The position numbers were made by a program, and so were the translations under genes. This document shows, one piece after another, positions 35,024 through 41,316 of a DNA stretch of 41,316 nt. How positions within the stretch are numbered: position 1 is the first letter of the stretch; each line of letters starts with the position of its first letter. Below the pieces are notes generated by a model. It worked only from the letters and a program-made list of their open reading frames with translations. It was not told the origin of the DNA and did not search any database. The stretch covers positions 1 through 41,316 of the IMG/VR virus record IMGVR_UViG_3300021138_000063; one strand, written 5' to 3'. This stretch comes from a virus.

Positions 35024-37326
35024 TACGTAAGCCCATTTCCACTAATCATCCAAGTAGTTGCAGCAACTTTTAAGAGAGTTGCCATTCCGTATGGTGCTAA
35101 GGTTCTAGACCCTGTAGCCCCGGTTCCTGCTTGCATTAGTATATCAGATGTGATAGAAACCGTCACAGTCACGCTAGAAGCTGCTACCAAGGCTATAGAC
35201 GTGCCTACAGGAAAGGCGACCGATGCATTTGCTGGAACGGTAAGTGTGCAGTTTGCGTTAAAGTAGATGTGCTTTCCAGCATCGCTGGCTATTAAGGTAT
35301 ATGTTGATCCCACTGCTGGCTGTAAATTTTGAGGCATTCCTGTATAGCCAAGACCAGAGGCGGCGCTTGTAACAGATGCTGCCGTAGGCACAACGCCAGT
35401 AGATAGAGAGCCTGCCGCAATATTTGCTGCAGGGAATGATCCCGAGGTAATAGTGCCTACAGTAGTGATAGAAGAAGATCCGGCAATAGGTGAGTATGTA
35501 GAGGCAGCAGTACCGGTGGTTAGGTATGTAGATGAGTCTAGAGAGCCATCTCCCTTAACAAACTGTGAAGATGTACCGCCACTGGTTATGTGAGAGGTTG
35601 CAGTTACAGATGTTAATCCAGAGAGTGTTAGGGTAGTTCCGCCCAATGAAACAGAGGTTGTACCCAACGTAATAGATGAGTTGGTAAGGCTTGAGTTAGC
35701 AATGTTGGTAAGGGTGTTAGAAGACCCAGAGATTGCCTTATTTGTAAGAGTCTGGGTGGCGTCAATAGTGGCAATATCGCCCCCTGTCGTTCCACCTGGG
35801 GTGCGACCTAGAACCTGTGTAGGGGTAAGAACTGTGGTTCCAGCAATATGGTAGGTTTTACCGGATGCAAGATCAAAGTGCTCAGATGAAAGCCATGAAC
35901 TGGTTGAAGACTGCCATTGAAGAGTTTTGTTAGTGGTACCGTATAGAAGCATACCTCCACCATTTGCGGTGGAATCAGAAGGTGTAGCAACCTTGCCAAT
36001 TTCTATATTCTTATCTTGAACCAGTAGGGTAGAAGAGTTGATAGTTTCGGTTGTTCCGGTAACGGTAAGGTTACCGTTAATGGTTACGGTACTGTTAGTG
36101 TTACCAATATTGATTGTGTTGGCACCGGTTCCAACAGCGGCAATGTTTACCGTACCTGTAGTAATACCGGCACCGATAGCAAGGGCTCCAGTTGTTACGT
36201 TAGGAAACAGGGTTGCTGTAGTTCCGGTTGCAGATGCTGCGTTAATGTTATCAATTACCGGTACAGTTAAGGTCTTATTTGTAAGGGTCTGGACGCCGGT
36301 TAGTGTTGCAACAGTAGAGTCAATAGCTACGGTTACAGCACCAGAACCGTCATAGGATGAGCCGCTAAGGCCTGTGCCTATTGTAAGAGCATTTGGATTG
36401 ACCGCTTTAATTGTAATATCGGCAGAGCCATCAAACGAAACGCTGTTAATCAAACGAGCAGTTTGCAGCTTAGTTGCGGTAGCTGCATTGCCATCAATGC
36501 TAACACCGGTTAGAGATTGAGAAGCAGACGCACGGTTTAAGGCAATAGATGTAGTACCGATATAGTGCGTAGAGTTGCCTAATACAGTTGAGGGAATAGT
36601 TCCAGTAAGATTACCCGCTGTTAGGTTGGTTAGATTGGCTCCAGATACGGCACCAAACAAGCCTGACCAAGTACCAGTAGTGATGGTTCCGGTAGTGGTC
36701 AGTGACGAGGATCCAGCAATAGGGGAGTAAGTAGATGCCGCTGTTCCTGTAGTTAAATATGTGCTTGAATCTAGGGTTCCATCACCCTTAACAAACTGAC
36801 TTGATGTGCCGCCAGAAGTTATAAATTTTGGAGCTGTAAGATTTCCTGTAAAAGTATTGTCTACACCGAGCCGTGGAACAACAGTAGTATCAATAGCCAA
36901 TGTTCCGGAAGAGGTTATTGTTCCTCCAGTAAGACCAGTACCTGCAGTGATAGAGGTTACTGTTCCGCTACCGCCAACAGAGGCCCACTGTAACCCAGAA
37001 CCTGTAGATTGAAGTACTTGACCTGACGTACCGGTTGTTCCTCCAGCAGAGATTTTAGGTACGCTTAAAACACCGGCATCCGTAAGGTTGAAGATGTTTG
37101 CGCTATAGGCATCGTTGATGATCTGAAGATCACCTGTGCTGTTAACACGAAAGTTTTTGCTAGGGTTGGTGGCACCCGAGTAGGTGTTAGTAACGATGAG
37201 AAAATCATGATACCCGGTACCACCACGATTTGCATAACCTACTAGCTGTAAAGCCTGACTAATACCTGTCGTATTAATGACAAGCGTACCTGCTACGTTA
37301 GCCGAGGATAAGAAAGCCCTTGTCAC
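35023..37326 (-). CDS. Long tail fibre protein with repeated shaft modules
   Basis: A 767-residue fibre rich in Thr, Ser, Gly and Ala. It starts from GTG at 37326, with AGAGG upstream. It has GTVTSITAGTGLTGGTITSS, a common phage fibre shaft motif, near 121-140, and two copies of a module, ITSGGTSSQFVKGDG followed by LDSSTYLTTGTAASTYSPIAGSSS (near 169 and 580). Two LTNKxLxxPVI/LTNKAISGSS segments mark further repeats. The last 100 residues resemble a jelly-roll-like cap (YTLIASDAGKHIYFNANCT). It is coupled to the Cys/Tyr-rich lectin-like gene by a shared base, so the two may form shaft and tip. Confidence 0.85.
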   Translation of the reverse strand: MTRAFLSSANVAGTLVINTTGISQALQLVGYANRGGTGYHDFLIVTNTYSGATNPSKNFRVNSTGDLQIINDAYSANIFNLTDAGVLSVPKISAGGTTGTSGQVLQSTGSGLQWASVGGSGTVTSITAGTGLTGGTITSSGTLAIDTTVVPRLGVDNTFTGNLTAPKFITSGGTSSQFVKGDGTLDSSTYLTTGTAASTYSPIAGSSSLTTTGTITTGTWSGLFGAVSGANLTNLTAGNLTGTIPSTVLGNSTHYIGTTSIALNRASASQSLTGVSIDGNAATATKLQTARLINSVSFDGSADITIKAVNPNALTIGTGLSGSSYDGSGAVTVAIDSTVATLTGVQTLTNKTLTVPVIDNINAASATGTTATLFPNVTTGALAIGAGITTGTVNIAAVGTGANTINIGNTNSTVTINGNLTVTGTTETINSSTLLVQDKNIEIGKVATPSDSTANGGGMLLYGTTNKTLQWQSSTSSWLSSEHFDLASGKTYHIAGTTVLTPTQVLGRTPGGTTGGDIATIDATQTLTNKAISGSSNTLTNIANSSLTNSSITLGTTSVSLGGTTLTLSGLTSVTATSHITSGGTSSQFVKGDGSLDSSTYLTTGTAASTYSPIAGSSSITTVGTITSGSFPAANIAAGSLSTGVVPTAASVTSAASGLGYTGMPQNLQPAVGSTYTLIASDAGKHIYFNANCTLTVPANASVAFPVGTSIALVAASSVTVTVSITSDILMQAGTGATGSRTLAPYGMATLLKVAATTWMISGNGLT

Positions 37327-37338
37327 TTAAAGGACCTC

Positions 37339-39096
37339 TTATCCGAAGACTACTACACGTATTTGGTTTGTTGTAGGTGCTGTTGAGAAGGCAACTGTAA
37401 CAGTATTTGTAGTAGAGTGTGTAACGTCTGCAAAGTACTCAACGTTAGTTGAATTGTCGTATAAGGTAACCTGAACATCCGTGGTAGCCAAGTTGTGGGT
37501 TACTGTGTAAGAAAGCGATGCGCCATCACCGATTGAGGTAGCGTACTTGCGTACTACTACGTCGGTGTTGATAGCTACCTGGTTAGTGGTTGCTGCTCCA
37601 GCAGCACCCTGGCCAGAGATGGTGATACCAAGACCTGGAGTTACTGCCAAACCGCTGGTTGTTGTAGCCAAACCAGAGGTGCTGTTGAGCAAGATCAAGG
37701 CACCAAATGAGTTGGTTGTCAAACCACCGGAGGTAGTTGGGTTAAGAGCAAGACCTGAAGAGGTAGTTGTCAAACCTGATGCTGAAGGCAAGAGGATAGA
37801 TGCTCCGCCAGAATCTGCTGCCAAACCGCCAGTTGAGGTTGGGGTGAATGAGAAGGTTTCTCCAGTAAGGTTAAGTCCGTTACCAGCTAGGTAAGTTCCA
37901 GCACCAGAGAACTGGGTGAAGGTGATCGCATCGGTGCCAATCTTAATTCCATCATGTGGAGTAGATGAAGATCCAAGGTTAGACTGTACCCAACCTGTGT
38001 TAGCCTGTCCACCCGAACCAACAAAGACGAAGTCTCCAGCAACTACTTGACCAGCAACGTAGTTATCATAATCGGTTGCACGAGTCAAGACGGTTGCAAC
38101 ACCGGAAGTTCCAGCAGTTGTTACTAAGTAGATACCGTTTGCCTCGCTAGATGTTCCTGCGTCTGCAGTAACACCGTTCTTAACAAGAATACGGTCGCCA
38201 GATGCAAGTGTGTAAGAATCAACAACTGTTGTTCCTGTTGAAGAGAAGGTAATTGTTGCGCCTACGCCAGTACCGCCATCAGCACCTGATGTACCAGCAG
38301 AATATGTAGCTGCAAGAGTTGTTGCGGTTGCTACAGATACAGAACCGTGTACGTTAAGTGAGCTTGCAGTTGCGTCAACGTATGCTTTGTTAGCTGCATC
38401 AGTTCCTGCAGTTGGTGTGGCAAGGTTTGTGATCTTATGGTTGTTTAGAGAAACATCTGCTGCTGGAGCGCCAAAAGTATCAAGTGTAAAGTTAGAAGGA
38501 GTAAATGCGTGAACGTGATCTTCACGAGCAGGAGCAGTACCAGTACCTACTCCAGCAGAAGCTGCTGTAATTGTAGACGGTGTTACAGATGTAAGTGAAG
38601 GCGTACCGTGGGTGTGGTCTGAGTGGGCTACGGTTGTAGCTGAACCATTTGAAGATCCAAGTCCATAAGATGTAGCAGCTGTTACCGCACCAAAACCAGG
38701 ACCTGCGTGGGTATGATCTGCACGAGCAAAGTTGGTAGATGTTCCGTCTGCGGCTGTTCCAGCAATTGTTAAAGTAGTGCTAGCTCCGGAACCAAAAGCG
38801 TTGGTCTGCTGCCAAGTGGTTCCGTTAGAGTAGTAAACTAAGAAGTTATCAGTAGCATAATAAAAAGTACCTGATGCTACGGCAGTCGCAACTGGACGAG
38901 AAGCAAGTGCACCTGCGCTAATTCCGTCAGCAGAACCCCAAGCAGTACCATTCCAGATATACAAACCGTTAAGAGCAGTGTCGTAGTAGATCTGACCTAC
39001 TACTGGAGATGAAGGTGCCGTTGCAAGGTTTTGAATTCGAGCATTTTGAAGCTCAAGCTTGCCTAAATCAATTGGGGTTAAAAACTTACGTGCCAT
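37339..39096 (-). CDS. Tail fibre or appendage protein
   Basis: A 585-residue protein. It begins MARKFLTPIDLGKLELQNARI, then has GQIYYDTALNGLYIWNGTAW, a common module at the N-terminus of phage fibres. DFTxARADHTHAGP/DHTHGTP and EDHVHAFTP are His-rich fibre shaft repeats (about residues 125-200) that could bind metal ions. KAYVDATASSLNVHGSV with the following block is a further fibre module. The C-terminus (YTVTHNLATTDVQVTLYDNS) belongs to the same H-N-L domain type as the gene just upstream. AAGGAGATAGTAA precedes the ATG. Confidence 0.85.
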   Translation of the reverse strand: MARKFLTPIDLGKLELQNARIQNLATAPSSPVVGQIYYDTALNGLYIWNGTAWGSADGISAGALASRPVATAVASGTFYYATDNFLVYYSNGTTWQQTNAFGSGASTTLTIAGTAADGTSTNFARADHTHAGPGFGAVTAATSYGLGSSNGSATTVAHSDHTHGTPSLTSVTPSTITAASAGVGTGTAPAREDHVHAFTPSNFTLDTFGAPAADVSLNNHKITNLATPTAGTDAANKAYVDATASSLNVHGSVSVATATTLAATYSAGTSGADGGTGVGATITFSSTGTTVVDSYTLASGDRILVKNGVTADAGTSSEANGIYLVTTAGTSGVATVLTRATDYDNYVAGQVVAGDFVFVGSGGQANTGWVQSNLGSSSTPHDGIKIGTDAITFTQFSGAGTYLAGNGLNLTGETFSFTPTSTGGLAADSGGASILLPSASGLTTTSSGLALNPTTSGGLTTNSFGALILLNSTSGLATTTSGLAVTPGLGITISGQGAAGAATTNQVAINTDVVVRKYATSIGDGASLSYTVTHNLATTDVQVTLYDNSTNVEYFADVTHSTTNTVTVAFSTAPTTNQIRVVVFG

Positions 39097-39107
39097 TTAC
39101 TATCTCC

Positions 39108-39464
39108 TTATGATAGGTAAGCGTGTCCACTAAAAGCTGAAGTAAATGTTAGCACAAGACTACTGGGGTTTAGGTAGCTAACTTCACCTTCTACTTGACT
39201 ACCCCCAGAGTCTACAACAGTTATGTTCGGATAAAAGTTTAAATTGTGGGTGATTGTCCAGATAGCTGAGGGGCTGTTTTGTGTATAGGAATAGGCTACA
39301 GCCTGTACTGGGTTATCTAAGTTAGTTAGAGTAATTGGTGGGTTCTCTGTAATGGATATAGCGGCATTACAGTTCCCGCATGTACAGGTGTCCGAATTGC
39401 TACATTGGTAGATTACCGTAGGAAACGGCGCTAAGTTGTTTGGGGTCCATACTGTAGGGCTCAT
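39108..39464 (-). CDS. Short fibre-associated protein, H-N-L domain
   Basis: A 118-residue protein with a Cys-rich start (TCTCGNCN near 27-34) and a C-terminal domain containing WTITHNLNFYPNITVVDSGG and SLVLTFTSAFSGHAYL, a small beta domain widely found in phage fibre and tail proteins. Its ATG overlaps the TGA of the structural protein upstream by four bases. It may cap a fibre or join it to the virion. The Cys cluster is unusual for this domain type. Confidence 0.75.
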   Translation of the reverse strand: MSPTVWTPNNLAPFPTVIYQCSNSDTCTCGNCNAAISITENPPITLTNLDNPVQAVAYSYTQNSPSAIWTITHNLNFYPNITVVDSGGSQVEGEVSYLNPSSLVLTFTSAFSGHAYLS

Positions 39465-40558
39465 ACAACACCGTATCCTGAAGAGTTAGTCACTGATGGG
39501 AAGGTATATACCTTCCCTCCAAAGTAGGTCTTTACTTTACCTGTTTGATCGGTTAGGCGTAAATCATAGTAAGCAGTCTTTGGAAGGGTCTCTGTAACGC
39601 TTCCTGGAAGACTTAGGGTCAAAATACTAGGGTAGGACTGGCCTTGGGCATTTACCTTACCTACTGTAAAGGAGCCAAGAACAACCGGCCCAACCTGAGA
39701 GAATTCGCTGTTTTGGTAAAGAACAATTTCAGATTTAGCCGTGTAGTTAGTAAGATCAAAGTTGAACCCAAAGTCTTGTACAAAATCGTCTCCGGAGTAC
39801 ATTTCGAGATCCTGTACCAGGATAGGCTCTGGAGGAGTCTGATCCCCGTAGGTAGGTACTGGAAGCATAACTCTTTGTGGGAGAGACCAGTCATCAATTT
39901 CTTGTGGCTTGTAGATAGGGATGTAGCGGTTTGTAAGACGGCTGATACGTCGAAGACTTGATACCTCAATACGGTAAAGTCCAATACCTAGCATTGAGCA
40001 TATCTCACGGTATTGTTGCTGACGAGTAGTCATCATGCTCATAAGCTGGCTGTAACGTTCAGAACGTGGGATACTGACGCCATCTGGAGACATGATATTG
40101 ATATCAAAAGCGGAGTCATTGGCTAAAGTATAGAGGGCCAAGGTAGTGGCTAAAATAACCACTGGATATTCTTCTACAGCAGGTAGGAAAGCAAGCTGGG
40201 TTATTGAGCTGCCCAAGCTAGTTGTCTCTCCACGAGTATGCTGGGCAAAAGCTGTGTTGACATAGTAGGCAACTTCAGAGTCAGTAAAGTAACGATACGC
40301 CTGTCCAGCAACAGTGACGATTGCGTTGTTTGCTGGGGCTGTAGGAAGGGTTAATACACCGGTTCCTTCTTCAACGATGGCGGTTGAGGATACGTCGGTT
40401 GAGCCAACTTTAACAACAAGGGTAGAACCTTGAATAGGCGCTTGTGAAAGTTGATAGCGCACAGTAACACCGTCACCAGTGTAGGTATCCACAAAGGTTC
40501 GTGCTGTGTCGCCAAGTTCTGCCCGAAGTCGGTCAGAGAGTGCTTGTAATGTTGCCAC
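39461..40558 (-). CDS. Structural protein with BppU-like C-terminus
   Basis: A protein of 365 residues from a GTG start at 40558 (MATLQALSDRLRAELGDTAR), preceded by GGAGGA four bases upstream. An ATG at 40588 would add ten residues but has no ribosome site. A strand-rich N-terminal domain (DGVTVRYQLSQAPIQGSTLVV) is followed by a helical middle (about 100-190) and a C-terminal domain (YDLRLTDQTGKVKTYFGGKVYTF) like the Ig-type module of baseplate upper proteins. Its exact place in the virion is unclear; position suggests a head-proximal or fibre-carrying component. It is the first gene after the capsid terminator. Confidence 0.7.
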   Translation of the reverse strand: MATLQALSDRLRAELGDTARTFVDTYTGDGVTVRYQLSQAPIQGSTLVVKVGSTDVSSTAIVEEGTGVLTLPTAPANNAIVTVAGQAYRYFTDSEVAYYVNTAFAQHTRGETTSLGSSITQLAFLPAVEEYPVVILATTLALYTLANDSAFDINIMSPDGVSIPRSERYSQLMSMMTTRQQQYREICSMLGIGLYRIEVSSLRRISRLTNRYIPIYKPQEIDDWSLPQRVMLPVPTYGDQTPPEPILVQDLEMYSGDDFVQDFGFNFDLTNYTAKSEIVLYQNSEFSQVGPVVLGSFTVGKVNAQGQSYPSILTLSLPGSVTETLPKTAYYDLRLTDQTGKVKTYFGGKVYTFPSVTNSSGYGVV

Positions 40559-40615
40559 AAATCCTCCATCAGATAGTGTGCTAATCATCTAACAAATCTT
40601 GAGATTAGTCAGGTT

Positions 40616-40658
40616 AAAAAAGGCCCCCATAGACAGGAGGGCGGGTGTCTATGAGGGC
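40616..40658 (-). terminator. Strong rho-independent terminator after the capsid genes
   Basis: On the minus strand GCCCTCATAGACA pairs fully with TGTCTATGGGGGC (13 bp, one G-U pair) around a 10-base loop, and is followed by CTTTTTT. It lies 16 bases after the stop of the 122-residue capsid-adjacent protein and separates capsid genes from fibre genes. Confidence 0.9.
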
Positions 40659-40674
40659 GGCCACGGGGTGCGAC

Positions 40675-41043
40675 TTAGAGGCGGTCGTACAAATAACCTT
40701 TTTCTTGTAAGTGAGTCGCTACATGCTTTGGAACTTTGTACTTTTTACCTGTTTGGAATGAATAATTGTTTCCAGCGCCAATAGTAACCATGTCTAGGTT
40801 CTCTGCTACTCGAATGACAACCTGGTCGTCTGCAAGGCTTACGCCCACGCTTTCGATCTCGTCAATTACTGTTGGGTTTTCTGGGTTCTGAGTAAGGTCA
40901 ACAACTTCAGTCTCATCTTTGTGAGCCTTTGTTTGTGTTGCCATTGAGATTTCATTAGCACGTTCTGCTAATACCTCTGCGTTAGCTGCTAGTAGAGCCT
41001 CACGCTGACGCCCTGTAACGTCTGTAACTTTTGCTTTTGCCAC
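40675..41043 (-). CDS. Capsid-adjacent small protein, GTG start
   Basis: A 122-residue protein directly after the major capsid gene. It starts from GTG at 41043 with AGGAGA ten bases upstream. The first half is helical and acidic (EVLAERANEIS, KDETEVVDLTQNPEN). The second half is a compact domain ending YSFQTGKKYKVPKHVATHLQEKGYLYDRL, seen after capsid genes in other actinophages of the same capsid type. It may be a decoration or head-completion protein. A terminator follows. Confidence 0.7.
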   Translation of the reverse strand: MAKAKVTDVTGRQREALLAANAEVLAERANEISMATQTKAHKDETEVVDLTQNPENPTVIDEIESVGVSLADDQVVIRVAENLDMVTIGAGNNYSFQTGKKYKVPKHVATHLQEKGYLYDRL

Positions 41044-41075
41044 GATATTTATTCTCCTGTTAGATTAGTTGGGGT

Positions 41076-41101
41076 GGGGGAGGGTTTCAAGGCCCTCCCC
41101 C
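41076..41101 (-). other. GC-rich stem-loop between capsid gene and the next gene
   Basis: On the minus strand GGGGGAGGG and CCCTCCCCC pair perfectly (9 bp) around an 8-base loop CCTTGAAA, 11 bases after the capsid stop. There is no T-tract, so it is not a classic terminator. It could be a stability element or partial terminator that keeps capsid mRNA more abundant than downstream mRNA. Confidence 0.75.
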
Positions 41102-41111
41102 CGGTATTAAA

Positions 41112-41316
41112 TTAGTTGGTTTCTGCAATAACTACAGACTGATCGGTGATAAGACCGAGGCCGTAGATAGCGTACCATGCAAGAGCGTGCTCACGACCGA
41201 AGTCAAGAATACCGCCGTCACGAAGCTCAACTGGAAGTGAGATAGCGTGACCGAATGCGTTGTCTCCAATGAAGATAGCTGAGTAGCGATCGTTTGAACC
41301 GTTACCTGTAGCTGTT
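41112..41316 (-). CDS. Major capsid protein, C-terminal part (runs off the window)
   Basis: A partial frame of 67 codons ending at TAA 41114-41112. The C-terminus reads AIFIGDNAFGHAISLPVELR, then DFGREHALAWYAIYGLGLIT and ends VVIAETN. This D-F-G-R-E-H-A-L-A-W-Y ending is typical of HK97-fold major capsid proteins of the N4-gp56-like group. The N-terminal part lies outside the window, so length and domains cannot be judged. Confidence 0.88.
   Translation of the reverse strand, partial: TATGNGSNDRYSAIFIGDNAFGHAISLPVELRDGGILDFGREHALAWYAIYGLGLITDQSVVIAETN

Noticed and set aside
35006-37012. Several plus-strand Val/Pro-rich frames of 68-105 codons opposite the fibre genes
   Set aside because: They mirror the Thr/Gly-rich repeat codons of the fibres and lack ribosome sites and sensible domains.
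40559-40615. A promoter for the fibre operon just after the capsid terminator
   Set aside because: The stretch is AT-rich with an AATCT-CA-AGATT dyad and several TTAGAT-like hexamers, but no -35/-10 pair stands out. I cannot choose one.

Overview
This window is part of the genome of a tailed phage with a contractile tail (myovirus morphology), and almost certainly infects an actinobacterium. Every gene I can support lies on the minus strand, so transcription runs from right to left. The evidence for a contractile tail is a sheath, a gp19-type tube, a gp25-like wedge protein, baseplate J and an OB-fold spike. The evidence for an actinobacterial host is a WhiB-type regulator, a family confined to Actinobacteria and their phages. 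Base composition looks moderate (mid-40s % GC by eye), which would suit a lower-GC actinobacterium such as a freshwater lineage; that host guess is inference only. I see no terminase, portal, integrase, tRNA or CRISPR array.

Layout in transcription order. (1) 41316-40675: the C-terminus of the major capsid protein and a small capsid-adjacent protein, closed by a strong terminator. (2) 40558-33320: a structural protein with a BppU-like end, three large repetitive fibres and a short fibre domain, ending in a lectin-like protein with a giant Tyr/Ser/Cys-rich insertion. (3) 33308-24692: an accessory block with two glycosyltransferases, a HAD-nucleotidyltransferase fusion, a GDPD-like protein, zinc and His-rich small proteins, and a second fibre plus Tyr-rich lectin pair. 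Parts of blocks 2 and 3 are diverged copies of one another. (4) 24662-22252: neck or tail-completion candidates interleaved with a run of tiny basic and Cys-rich genes, most too short for routine gene callers, followed by a terminator. (5) 22189-6067: the tail module in canonical order (sheath, tube, chaperone with a probable +1 frameshift, tape measure with two murein-hydrolase domains, tube-initiator-like protein, LysM protein, hub, spike, gp25, J, I-like protein with lectin-like repeats). (6) 6062-1: a small membrane protein, then replication and nucleotide genes (initiator-like protein, DnaC-type loader, SWIM-like zinc protein, DnaB-type helicase, WhiB, primase, dNMP kinase).

Genes are packed tightly. 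Many are joined by 4-bp ATGA or GTGA overlaps or 1-bp TAATG overlaps, which I used to choose starts. The most notable observations are: the paired lectin-like proteins with long Tyr-rich insertions, one with all 26 of its Cys inside the insertion and bracketed by two C-N-C-x-T-C motifs; a segmental duplication of the fibre/accessory cassette; a perfect 14-bp inverted repeat plus iteron-like repeats in the linker-coding part of the initiator gene, a lambda-O-like candidate origin; a UUU-CGG-UGA +1 frameshift candidate in the tail assembly chaperone; and several unannotated micro-genes, including one with the C-x-C-x2-C-x-C motif of bacterial metallothioneins.
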